DNA of 64,000 nt from Hyphomicrobiales bacterium (GTDB taxonomy: Bacteria; Pseudomonadota; Alphaproteobacteria; Rhizobiales; Beijerinckiaceae). The first letter of the stretch is position 1. Each line of letters starts with the position of its first letter. Location of the stretch: positions 2,565,001-2,629,000 of the forward strand of contig CAKNFJ010000001.1 in the NCBI GenBank assembly GCA_930633495.1. The letters run 5' to 3'. Positions 9,199-16,933 of this stretch are shown piece after piece. The translations under genes were made by a program, and so were the position numbers. The notes beneath the pieces were generated by a model. It was not told where the DNA came from. It did not search any database and worked only from the letters and a program-made list of their open reading frames with translations.

Positions 9199-9447
9199 TT
9201 ATTCGTCATCTTCAAAGCTTAGCAATTCAGCGATGACCTCCATCGGGTCGAAGCCGATCACCTCCGATAGCCTCAAAAGCTCGATAACGTCGACGCGTCG
9301 CTGTCCGCTTTCGATGTTGGCGATGAACGGCTGATGGCGACCCAGGCGCTTTGCTACGACAGCTTGATGCAGCCCGGCTTCCTGACGGTATTCCGTCAAC
9401 AGCGCCGCTAGCCGCTTATGTCGAGCTGAACGGATTGAAGAGGGCAT
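9199..9447 (-). CDS. XRE-family transcriptional regulator
   Basis: An 82-aa single-domain Cro/CI-type HTH protein (AVVAKRLGRHQPFIANIESGQ) with an acidic tail. It precedes the unknown 263-aa gene by 2 nt and probably regulates the pair. The AT-rich repeats at 9500-9531, upstream of its start, are candidate binding sites. The pair could be a toxin-antitoxin-like or element-control module, but no toxin fold is recognisable. Confidence 0.75.
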   Translation of the reverse strand: MPSSIRSARHKRLAALLTEYRQEAGLHQAVVAKRLGRHQPFIANIESGQRRVDVIELLRLSEVIGFDPMEVIAELLSFEDDE

Positions 9448-9488
9448 ACCGAGTCAGGTTCGAAGGGCGGAACTCGGTCGGTAAACAC

Positions 9489-9531
9489 TTGACGTGGAAA
9501 TCCAAAAACTGGATATCTAAAATATGGATAT
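9489..9531. promoter_or_regulatory. AT-rich operator/promoter region of XRE gene
   Basis: An inverted repeat ATCCA-N5-TGGAT (9500-9514) is followed by a direct repeat of TGGATAT (9510 and 9525, 15-bp spacing). TTGACG at 9489 could be a rightward -35 box, though no downstream gene in that direction is evident. Placement about 50-85 bp upstream of the leftward XRE gene suggests autoregulation. Confidence 0.35.
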
Positions 9532-9563
9532 TCGCGAGAGGGCCCGGATGAATTCGTTGAAAG

Positions 9564-9806
9564 CTAATCTACACCAGCAGCTAGCTGCCCGCGGGGCCGC
9601 GCATCCTCGATAAGTGCGCTCGGCTTAACGTCTAAGGCTCGTGCAATTTGGCCTAAGATGGTGACGCTCGCAGAAACATCCGCGCGCTCGACGGCGCCGA
9701 CATACCGACTGCTGATCCCAGCGCGCTCGGCAAGACCTTCTTGCGTCAATTGTCGCTCGTGCCGCAGGCGGCGCAGATTAGCGGCCAGGACATCCTTGAG
9801 ATCCAT
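9564..9806 (-). CDS. XRE-family transcriptional regulator
   Basis: An 80-aa Cro/CI-type HTH protein (LTQEGLAERAGISSRYVGAVERA, about residues 20-42). It has only the DNA-binding domain plus a short tail, like C-proteins of restriction systems or small prophage repressors. A perfect 16-bp palindrome with an extra half-site lies 20-50 bp upstream of its ATG, fitting autoregulation. It may also control the divergent membrane protein gene at 9974. Confidence 0.75.
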   Translation of the reverse strand: MDLKDVLAANLRRLRHERQLTQEGLAERAGISSRYVGAVERADVSASVTILGQIARALDVKPSALIEDARPRGQLAAGVD

Positions 9807-9825
9807 GCCGTCAGAAGCGGTGCAG

Positions 9826-9856
9826 AGGAACGATCAATCTAGGAACGATCGTTCCT
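9826..9856. promoter_or_regulatory. Palindromic operator upstream of XRE gene
   Basis: AGGAACGATCGTTCCT is a perfect 16-bp palindrome at 9841-9856. The same half-site, AGGAACGATC, is repeated directly at 9826-9835, 15 bp away. Location between the divergent XRE gene (start 9806) and membrane-protein gene (start 9974) is ideal for a dimeric HTH repressor. Binding is inferred. Confidence 0.6.
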
Positions 9857-9973
9857 ATTCGTCGTCAGGTATGATATTCCCCCGGTCAATGACCTTTCAC
9901 GCCCGACGCTGGGGGCCGCATCTCCTGACGAGCTGCCTTCGTCGGAACAGCAAAGAGCTGTCTGGAGAATGAC

Positions 9974-10960
9974 GTGACGTTGAACGGCTGGCACCGGCTC
10001 TTGATCGTGCTTGCGACCGCATGGGTGATGGGCGTGATTGGCTTTGCCACGCTGGAATATCACGGCACTCAGGGCGAACTCCGCGACGGTTTCTTCTCTT
10101 GCGGGGAACCTGTCCATCCGCCGCAACCGCCAGCGACACGCCACTGGGACCGCGACTGCGGCCTTTTCCCAAGGAGGTGGGTGGCACAGGGGTTGTTTGA
10201 CGATCTTCCTCCCTATCGGCGATACCTCAACGTCTCGCGATTCCTGCTGGTCCTGCTCGGCCCCGAGATACTCGTGGGTCTCGGCATTGTTGCGATTTGC
10301 TGGGTCGTGAGCGGCTTCCGTTCGGCAGCTTCGCGAAGTGGTCAGTCTGAACCGAACGTCGCGCCTAGGCCGCCCCTACCAGCTCAATCGGAACTTCCTT
10401 CGCAAAGCTATACAGAGACGTGGCTTCACCGATTGCCGCATCGGTGGGCGCGTAATGCCGCAATCGGTGGAGGAGTGCTTGCGGCGCTTTCGACCATGCC
10501 GCTTCTGTCCGGAGGCGACGGCACCTTTGTCGTTCTCATGCTGGTTGGGTTTGCGGTGGTCACGCTCGGCATAGCCGGATCGGGATACCTTTGCGGGCGA
10601 TGGGCGCGGTACAGCCTGAAGGCGCCGTTCATGTTGAGCCCGGCATCCGCCCTTGCTCGGATCATGTCAAACTGGCTGACGGGTGCCGTCCTGCTCGGGG
10701 TGTTGGTCCTTGCCGGTGATGTCCTGTTCGGCTGGCGGAAGACCACGCCCCTGTTCGAGGGAGGCGTCGGCTTTCGGGGTTGGGGATATCTGATCGGTTT
10801 CTTCGGAAGCTGGATGCTCGCCGGATACCTGACGGCGCTGGTGTCTAGATGGGGATTCCGCAAGGCGATCGCGGCCGACCGGCAGCCTGCCTCGGCCCGC
10901 ACCAGCCGCCCACCCGCGCCGCACGGCGATTCTCTTCAGCGCGAATACTCCGTCGGCTAG
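9974..10960 (+). CDS. Unknown multi-pass membrane protein
   Basis: A 328-aa protein that I do not recognise. Hydrophobic segments lie at about residues 7-25, 88-112, 163-180, 185-207, 232-252 and 266-288. A periplasmic or cytoplasmic loop between the first two contains paired cysteines (FFSCGEPV and RDCGLFP). The C-terminus is polar and proline-rich. It is divergent from the XRE gene at 9564. It could be accessory cargo of the mobile zone or a resident gene at its border. Confidence 0.6.
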   Translation: MTLNGWHRLLIVLATAWVMGVIGFATLEYHGTQGELRDGFFSCGEPVHPPQPPATRHWDRDCGLFPRRWVAQGLFDDLPPYRRYLNVSRFLLVLLGPEILVGLGIVAICWVVSGFRSAASRSGQSEPNVAPRPPLPAQSELPSQSYTETWLHRLPHRWARNAAIGGGVLAALSTMPLLSGGDGTFVVLMLVGFAVVTLGIAGSGYLCGRWARYSLKAPFMLSPASALARIMSNWLTGAVLLGVLVLAGDVLFGWRKTTPLFEGGVGFRGWGYLIGFFGSWMLAGYLTALVSRWGFRKAIAADRQPASARTSRPPAPHGDSLQREYSVG

Positions 10961-10986
10961 TGGCGGTCCGCTGTCTCCCTTCTCTC

Positions 10987-11274
10987 ATGGCCATTGCTAG
11001 GGCGTCTGCGATGTTGATGACGGTTCGTCTTCTTCCCTCTGATGGTTCGCACGGGCCGACGCAGTCCAGAGGCGGCTTCCAAGAAGCGCGCACAAGCGCG
11101 CGTCTCGCCGCGGTGATAGGACTTGTTCTGGCGCTCGGTGGCTGCGTCAGCGTTGCCGATCAGGTCTCCGCGGACATTGAGACACGGCGCGGTGCCTGTC
11201 GGCAGCAGACCTTCAGGAGCAACGTCGAAAGAGCACGATGCCTGTCCGCCGTCAGCGCCCTTGAGACCGTTTAG
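10987..11274 (+). pseudogene. Small lipoprotein gene truncated by IS3 element
   Basis: The segment AAVIGLVLALGGCVSVADQ is a lipoprotein signal with lipobox LALGGC, followed by a short polar domain with two further cysteines (RGACRQQ, RARCL). The last nine codons (SAVSALETV) and the stop lie inside the left inverted repeat of the IS3 element starting at 11243, so the native C-terminus is lost. The start is uncertain: ATG at 10987 or 11011, or GTG at 11113. No continuation is found right of the IS cluster. Confidence 0.45.
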
Positions 11275-11327
11275 GGGTTTTCGGGAAGGGAGGATTTCTG
11301 GATCATCGCAGCCATTCAGGAGCGCAG

Positions 11328-11702
11328 ATGAGACAGAAATCGGTGCCGGAGAAAGCTCCGGCAGAGCAGGTGGTGAAGGACATCCGGCGCGCGACGCGGC
11401 GGCAGTTCTCGGCCGAAGAGAAGATCCGCATCGTGCTGGAAGGCGTGCGCGGCGAGGAGAGTATCGCCGAGTTGTGCCGGCGCGAGGGGATCGCCGCGTC
11501 GATGTATTACGGCTGGTCGAAGGAGTTCCTCGACGCCGGCAAGCGCCGGCTGGCTGGTGACACGGCACGGGCGGCGACATCTGACGAGGTCAAGGAGCTG
11601 CGCCGCGAGGCGAAGGCCCTGAAGGAGGCCGTGGCCGATCTGACCCTGGAAAACCGCCTGCTGAAAAAAAGCATGCTCGCGGATGGGGAGGACGACACAT
11701 GA
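11328..11702 (+). CDS. IS3-family OrfA
   Basis: A 124-aa HTH protein (FSAEEKIRIVLEGVRGEESIAELCRREGI) with a C-terminal leucine-zipper-like stretch (LKEAVADLTLENRLLKKSML). It overlaps orfB by 4 bp (ATGA), which would allow programmed frameshifting or reinitiation to make the OrfAB transposase. Confidence 0.9.
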   Translation: MRQKSVPEKAPAEQVVKDIRRATRRQFSAEEKIRIVLEGVRGEESIAELCRREGIAASMYYGWSKEFLDAGKRRLAGDTARAATSDEVKELRREAKALKEAVADLTLENRLLKKSMLADGEDDT

Positions 11703-12679
11703 GATATCCTGCGTCCGAGAAGGCCGAGATCATCCGCCTGGTCGAAGCGTCACATCTGCCGGCGCGGCACACGCTGGCGACGCTCGGCATCCCGCGCGCC
11801 ACGTTCTATCGTTGGTATGACCGCTATCGCGCCGGCGGAATCGAGGCGCTCGCCGATCACCGCTCGCGACCCGATCGCGTCTGGAACCGGATCCCCGAGA
11901 CGATCCGGGCCGAGATCGTCGAGCTGGCGCTGCGCGAAACCGAACTCAGCCCGCGCGAGCTGGCGGTGCGCTTCACCGACCAGAAGAGCTACTTCGTCTC
12001 GGAAGCGTCGGTGTATCGGCTGCTGAAGGCGCATCACCTGATCACCAGCCCAGCCTACGTCGTCATCAAGGCGGCGTCCGAGTTCAAGGACAAGACCACG
12101 GCGCCGAACCAGCTCTGGCAGACCGACTTTACCTACCTCAAAATCACCGGCTGGGGCTGGTACTATCTCTCGACCGTGCTCGATGACTTCTCACGCTTTA
12201 TCGTCGCCTGGAAGCTCTGCGCCACCATGCGAGCGGACGACGTCACCGCCACGCTCGATCTGGCACTGGCGGCAGCGGGGCTCGACCAGATCACGGTCGC
12301 GCACCGGCCAAGGCTGTTGAGCGACAACGGCTCGTCCTACATCTCGGCCGACCTCGCCGCCTGGCTCGACGGCAAGGGCATGAAACACGTTCGTGGCGCG
12401 CCTTATCATCCCCAGACGCAAGGCAAGATCGAGCGCTGGCACCAGACCTTGAAGAACCGCATCCTGCTCGAGAATTACTACCTGCCGGAGGATCTTGAAC
12501 GGCAGGTTGCCGCCTTCGTCGAGCACTACAACCATGCCCGCTACCATGAGAGCCTTGGCAACCTGACGCCCGCCGATGTCTACCTCGGCCGCGGGCAGGC
12601 CATCCTCACCGAACGCGAAAGGATCAAGCGCAAAACCATCAGCCAAAGACGCTTGCAACACCAGTTGCAGGCCGCATAA
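11699..12679 (+). CDS. IS3-family OrfB (DDE transposase)
   Basis: A 326-aa integrase-core protein. Candidate catalytic residues are D in LWQTDFTYL, D in LLSDNGSSY and E in GKIERWHQ, 35 residues apart as in DD(35)E enzymes. An N-terminal helical region (ASHLPARHTLATLGIPRATFYRWY) resembles an extra HTH. The frame is intact. Confidence 0.92.
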   Translation: MRYPASEKAEIIRLVEASHLPARHTLATLGIPRATFYRWYDRYRAGGIEALADHRSRPDRVWNRIPETIRAEIVELALRETELSPRELAVRFTDQKSYFVSEASVYRLLKAHHLITSPAYVVIKAASEFKDKTTAPNQLWQTDFTYLKITGWGWYYLSTVLDDFSRFIVAWKLCATMRADDVTATLDLALAAAGLDQITVAHRPRLLSDNGSSYISADLAAWLDGKGMKHVRGAPYHPQTQGKIERWHQTLKNRILLENYYLPEDLERQVAAFVEHYNHARYHESLGNLTPADVYLGRGQAILTERERIKRKTISQRRLQHQLQAA

Positions 12680-12831
12680 CCTCAAACTCAGATGAGCCAG
12701 AGCCTCCGTTCCTGAGGCACGAAATCGGTCTCAAATCATCTGACGACGGACAATCTGAGCCCTTAAAACTGGATCGCTTTGAGCTAGAGTTTTCCACGTC
12801 GTTTCCCATGGGCTGGGAGGAGCGAAAGACG

Positions 12832-13137
12832 ATGAAGGATTCGAAGTTCTCGGACGCCCAGAAGGCGTTCATCCTGAAGCAGGGCGCCGACGGGATTCCA
12901 GTAGCGGAGATCTGCCGGCGGGCTGGAATCAGCCAGGCGACCTATTTCAACTGGAAGAAGAAGTACGAGGGGCTTCTGCCGGCCGAGATGCGCCGGCTGA
13001 AGCAGCTCGAAGACGAGAACGCGAAGCTGCGCAAGCTGGTCGCCGATCTCGCGCTGGACCGCGAGATGCTGCAGGACGTCATTCGCCGAAATGTATGGTC
13101 CGCTCCGTCATTGCAAGGCGATTTGGGGGGCTGCTGA
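12832..13137 (+). pseudogene. IS3-family OrfA of element no. 2, 3' end replaced
   Basis: HTH protein starting MKDSKFSDAQKAF with a good GGAGG-type ribosome site. The family-typical sequence runs to MLQDVIRR (13091). After that the frame enters the IS1111 element and ends with foreign residues. The native end would have been RRKL-stop, overlapping orfB. The frameshift region needed to make the OrfAB fusion is therefore destroyed. Confidence 0.85.
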
Positions 13138-14453
13138 CGATCGACAGTTTGCGTAAATGTATCCGGCCTCTCGCGAGTGGGCTGCTGTTGCAGCCAGGCC
13201 ATGATGAGATGCGCGCATGCCGTTCCCACTAAGCTGGTTCGGGCGCGAAGCCCGCTTTCGACCGAAGGGCTTACGGCATGCCGATCGACTGTCTCGTCAT
13301 CATTCTCCCGAGCCTCGCAATCTGCTTCCCGGAGGCCTCTACGACATGAACGCAGGATCGCGTCGTTCGTAGAGCGCACCCGGTTTCTGGATGATCACCC
13401 ACGCGATGCGAGCGATCTTGTTGGCCAAGGCGACAGTCACCTTGTTGATGTGCATGCGCTGTTCCAGCGCGTCGAGCCAGGCTCCCAGGGCGTGGCGCGT
13501 CCGATCCAGATGCATCAGACAGGACCGTGCGCCGTGGATCAGCAGGCGTCGGACATAGCCGTTGCCGCGCTTGCTGATCCCGAGCAAGGTCTGCTTGCCG
13601 CCGGTGGAGTGTTCCCGTGGCACGAGCCCGAGCCAGGCTGCGAGGTCGCGCGCCTTCCTGAACTGGACGCCGCGACCGACGGCCGCGAGGAGCGCGCTGG
13701 CGCCGAGGGGGCCGATGCCAGGAACCGTCATCAGCCGCCGGGCGACGTCATCCCGCTGGACCAGCGCTTCAATCTCGCGCGTGATCTCGGCAATCCGACC
13801 TTCGAGGCGCGCCAGGTCTTCGAACAAGCCTGCCAGCAATCGGCGCATCGCCGGCGATAGGTCGTTCTCCTCATCGGCCACGACACGCGGCAGATCCAGC
13901 TTGAAGACACCGGCGCCTTGCCTGATGGCGACACCATATTCGAGACAGAAGCCGCGCATCTGGGTGATCAGCCGCGTGCGCTGCATCACCATCTGGTCCC
14001 GGACGCGATGCAAAGACTGGACGTCGATCTGCTCGATTGCCTTGGCCTCGACAAACCGCATGGACGGGCGTGTCACCGCCTCCGCGATCGCTTCGGCATC
14101 CAGCGTGTCCGACTTGTTCGACTTCAGATATGGCTTCACGAACTGCGCTGGCATGATGCGCACGCGATGGCCGAGACCTTGGAGCTTGCGCGCGAGCCAC
14201 TGCGCGCCGTGGCAGGCTTCCATGCCGACGAGGGCTGGCGCTGCCCGATCGAAGAACGCCAGCAAGGTCTCGCGCCGGAACTTCATCCGCCGTAGGAGCT
14301 GGCCGCTCTGATCCACGCCGACGACGTGGAAGATGTTCTTGCCGAGATCGACACCGTAGACGGCGGCATCACAAGACTGGTGCGGGCTCATGACTCTTCT
14401 CCTCCTGGATCGTCACAGCATGACGGTGGGAGACGGAGCGGACCATCCCACTA
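13092..14453 (-). mobile_element. IS110-family, IS1111-type element (1362 bp)
   Basis: Inserted in the orfA/orfB junction of IS3 element no. 2. Removing it restores the native CGCCGAAA-GCTCTGAGG sequence exactly, so there is no target duplication. Subterminal inverted repeats ATGGTCCGCTCCGTC lie at 13095-13109 and 14432-14446, offset 3 bp from one end and 7 bp from the other; this asymmetry is characteristic of the IS1111 group. The transposase is transcribed leftwards. Confidence 0.92.
13339..14391 (-). CDS. IS110/IS1111-family transposase
   Basis: A 350-aa DEDD transposase. The N-terminal RuvC-like domain has D in YGVDLGKNIFHV, E in VGMEACHGA and D-x-x-D in KSNKSDTLDAEAIAEA. The C-terminal Transposase_20 domain contains VPGIGPLGASALLAAVG and the conserved serine region (ISKRGNGYVRRLLIHGARS). 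It is full length and intact. The roughly 230 bp between its stop and the element end are the usual noncoding part; I cannot identify a guide-RNA structure there by eye. Confidence 0.93.
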   Translation of the reverse strand: MSPHQSCDAAVYGVDLGKNIFHVVGVDQSGQLLRRMKFRRETLLAFFDRAAPALVGMEACHGAQWLARKLQGLGHRVRIMPAQFVKPYLKSNKSDTLDAEAIAEAVTRPSMRFVEAKAIEQIDVQSLHRVRDQMVMQRTRLITQMRGFCLEYGVAIRQGAGVFKLDLPRVVADEENDLSPAMRRLLAGLFEDLARLEGRIAEITREIEALVQRDDVARRLMTVPGIGPLGASALLAAVGRGVQFRKARDLAAWLGLVPREHSTGGKQTLLGISKRGNGYVRRLLIHGARSCLMHLDRTRHALGAWLDALEQRMHINKVTVALANKIARIAWVIIQKPGALYERRDPAFMS

Positions 14454-15296
14454 GCTCTGAGGCCTGGTCGCAAGCGCGAGCTCGTCGGCGTGATGTGTGG
14501 CGAATGGCAGGTGTCGATCCGGCGGGCCTGTGGGGTCCTGGAGTTCGACACGTCGAGCTACCACTACAAATCGTGCCGGCCCGACCAGGCCCCCTTGGCA
14601 GCCCGGATCAAGGCGATCTGCGAGACCCGCGTTCGCTATGGCTATCGCCGTGTCGACGTGCTGCTGCGGCGTGAGGGCTGGCACGTTAATCAGAAGCGGA
14701 TTCGAAGGATCTACAATGAGTTAGGCTTGCAACTCCGGAACAAGACACCCAAGCGCCGGGTCAAGGCGAAGCTGCGCGAGGATCGTGCGCCGGCGACGCG
14801 TCCGAACGATGTCTGGGCGATGGACTTTGTCCATGACCAACTCGCCACGGGTCGCAAGATCCGGGTGCTGACGGTGGTCGACACCTTCTCGCGCTTCTCG
14901 CCGGCCGTCGACCCGCGCTTCAGCTATCGGGCCGAGGACGTTGTCGCCACGCTGGAAAGGGTCTGCGCGAAGCTTGGCTATCCGAAGACGATCCGGGTCG
15001 ACCAGGGCTCCGAGTTCGTCAGCCGCGATCTCGACCTCTGGGCCTATGCCAAGGGCGTCACCTTGGACTTCTCACGGCCAGGGAAACCGACCGACAATGC
15101 CTTCATCGAAGCGTTCAACGGGCGCTTCCGTAGCGAATGCCTGAACACCCACTGGTTCCTGACGCTTGCGGATGCCGCTGAAAAGATGGAGGCTTGGGTC
15201 GAATACTACAATGAGGATCGGCCGCACGGGGCCATCGGCAACAAGCCACCGATCCTACTGCAAAATCCCGGCGGCATGCCCAGCTCACCGCCGTGA
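14454..15296 (+). pseudogene. IS3-family OrfB of element no. 2, separated from OrfA
   Basis: The DDE integrase-core part of an IS3 transposase. The reading frame is open from the IS1111 junction (ALRPGRKRELVG) through an internal GTG/ATG at 14490/14493. Catalytic residues are in VWAMDFVHD, IRVDQGSEF and NAFIEAFNGRF, and the ending YYNEDRPHGAIGNKPP is typical. The protein itself looks intact, but it is cut off from the OrfA frameshift site, so normal OrfAB cannot form. Confidence 0.85.
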
Positions 15297-15391
15297 TCAA
15301 AGGCCGGAAACTCCAGCCTCCGACGGTCCGGCAAACGGTCTCGGATCATTCCTTGAGCGACTCTACTCAAATCTGGAGGAAGATCAGGGTC

Positions 15392-16510
15392 TCAGGTCAC
15401 AGTCCTTTTTGCGACCGCCAATTGGGCCAGCGCCTCCTCATCGATCTCGACGCCGAGCCCCGGAGCCTCGGACAGGCTGTAGCTGTCTCCTTCGATCATG
15501 GGCCCTTGCCGGACGAAGCGGCTGCGCGAGGGTGGGTTGTCGTTCTCGTAGGATTCGAGGATCACGAAATTGGTCACCAGCGCCGCCAGCGTCACCGATG
15601 CAGCGATCGCAACGGGTCCGTGCGGATTATGCGGCACGACGCCGATATTGTAGGTCTCGGCCGCGTTGGCGATCTTGACGGCCTCGGTCAGCCCTCCGAC
15701 GCGGATGATCGAGGGTTGCACCAGCCCGACCGCCTGCCGCTCGATGATCTCCGCGAATTGCCGGCGGGAATGCAGCCTTTCCCCGAAGGCGATGCGGGTC
15801 CGCGTGGCCGATGACAGCCGTGCCAGCGCGTCCGCGCTCTGGAACTCGGTCGGCTCCTCGACGAAGACGAGGTCGCAATCAGCCACGCTGGAGCAGAACT
15901 GCGCAGCCGAGGCCCAGTCGAGCCGGCGCCAGAGATCGACCATCAATCCGATCGACGGGCCGACGGCGTCGCGAACCGCCCGCACCTCCGCCACCGCTTT
16001 CGGCACGTCGTGCTGCCGAACGCGATACTGGAGCTGATCGGCGGTCCCGAACGGATACCATTTCAGGGCGGTGGCGCCGCGCGAAACCGCGTCCTGCGCC
16101 TTCCGGATCAGGTCCTGCGTCGATCGGTATCCGGCCCACCACTGATTCAGGTAGACACCGACGCGATCCCGCACGGCGCCGCCGAGGAGCTTGTGCACCG
16201 GCAGGCCGTAAGCCTTGCCGGTGATGTCCCACAGCGCCTGGTCGATCGCGGCGAGAGCGGCCATGCTGCTGGCGCCCTCGCCCCAATAGACCTTGTCCTT
16301 GAGCAGTGCCCAATGCTTCGCGACCGCGGTCGGGTCTTGCCCCGCTATGGCGCGAAAGCCTTCCTCGATACCGGCGACGACAGACGGCCAGCGATGGTCG
16401 AGCGTCGCCTCGCCGAAACCGACGATGCCCCGGTCGGTCTGGATGGCCGCGTAGAGGTAATGCTTGTTGGCATCCGCGAGCACATAGGTTCGTAATTTGG
16501 CGATCTTCAT
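15392..16510 (-). CDS. Enolase-superfamily dehydratase/racemase (mandelate racemase group)
   Basis: A 372-aa enzyme from MKIAKLRTYVLADANK. Metal ligands are expected in MVDLWRRL, VFVEEPTE and FGERLHS. Acid/base candidates are the lysine in ALKWYPFG and the histidine in VPHNPHGP, placing it with mandelate racemase/galactonate-dehydratase-like enzymes. It is the last gene of the leftward ABC-oxidase-RidA operon and would act on a hydroxy- or sugar-acid-like product. The stop codon lies in the end of the adjacent IS3 element, so the native C-terminus may have been slightly altered. An upstream ATG at 16603 is less likely. Confidence 0.85.
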   Translation of the reverse strand: MKIAKLRTYVLADANKHYLYAAIQTDRGIVGFGEATLDHRWPSVVAGIEEGFRAIAGQDPTAVAKHWALLKDKVYWGEGASSMAALAAIDQALWDITGKAYGLPVHKLLGGAVRDRVGVYLNQWWAGYRSTQDLIRKAQDAVSRGATALKWYPFGTADQLQYRVRQHDVPKAVAEVRAVRDAVGPSIGLMVDLWRRLDWASAAQFCSSVADCDLVFVEEPTEFQSADALARLSSATRTRIAFGERLHSRRQFAEIIERQAVGLVQPSIIRVGGLTEAVKIANAAETYNIGVVPHNPHGPVAIAASVTLAALVTNFVILESYENDNPPSRSRFVRQGPMIEGDSYSLSEAPGLGVEIDEEALAQLAVAKRTVT

Positions 16511-16539
16511 GGCCCGTCCCCTGCGCCTGCTCCGTGAGA

Positions 16540-16899
16540 TTACCGGCCGGCCGCGGCCGTCACGATGATCTCGACGAGGACGTCCGGCGCGCCCATCTCG
16601 CATTGGGCCGTTGCGCGGGTCGGCGCGGCGTTCGGTGCGGTCCAGGCATTCCAGATCTCGTTCATGCCTTCGAAATCGCGCGCGAGGTCCTTGATCCAGA
16701 TCTGCGCGGTCAGGACGCGGCTCTTGTCGGTGCCCGCCCTGGCGAGGAACTGCTCGATCTTTTCGAGCGTCTGCCGGGTCTGCCCCTTGATGTCCTGGCT
16801 GCGATCGTCGGCGGTCATGCCGCCGACATAGACAACGCCGTTGTAGACGACGACGCGGCTGCGGCGCGGATCGGTTTCGATGCGGACGATGTCGTTCAT
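16540..16899 (-). CDS. RidA/YjgF-family enamine/imine deaminase
   Basis: A 119-aa RidA-family protein. The family arginine lies in PTRATAQCEMG and the C-terminal VLVEIIVTA motif is present. RidA proteins hydrolyse reactive enamine/imine intermediates to keto acids and ammonia. Its place directly after the amine-oxidase subunits suggests it clears the imine made by them. Spacing to neighbours is about 30 bp on each side, in the same operon. Confidence 0.9.
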   Translation of the reverse strand: MNDIVRIETDPRRSRVVVYNGVVYVGGMTADDRSQDIKGQTRQTLEKIEQFLARAGTDKSRVLTAQIWIKDLARDFEGMNEIWNAWTAPNAAPTRATAQCEMGAPDVLVEIIVTAAAGR

Positions 16900-16933
16900 G
16901 GTCTTCTCCTCGTGGTGAAATGGGGGCGGGAAT

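Larger units (their letters stand above)
11243..12752 (+). mobile_element. IS3-family element no. 1 (1510 bp)
   Basis: The ends are imperfect 27-bp inverted repeats. Left is TGTCCG-C-CGTCAG.....TTGAGACCG and right (reverse strand) is TGTCCG-T-CGTCAG.....TTGAGACCG. The element carries overlapping orfA and orfB, both open. No clear 3-4 bp target duplication flanks it, and the next IS3 element begins almost directly to its right, so one flank may have been replaced. Confidence 0.85.
12755..15397 (+). mobile_element. IS3-family element no. 2, interrupted
   Basis: A second, unrelated IS3 element with orfA at 12832 and orfB at 14454-15296, split by the IS1111-type insertion at 13092-14453. Outer ends are approximate: CTGAG-CCCT near 12755 and its inverse CTGAGACCCT near 15385-15395, each followed inward by a TTTGAG-(C)TAGAGT block. 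Native length would be about 1.28 kb. The right end overlaps the stop codon of the neighbouring enolase-superfamily gene. Confidence 0.75.
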
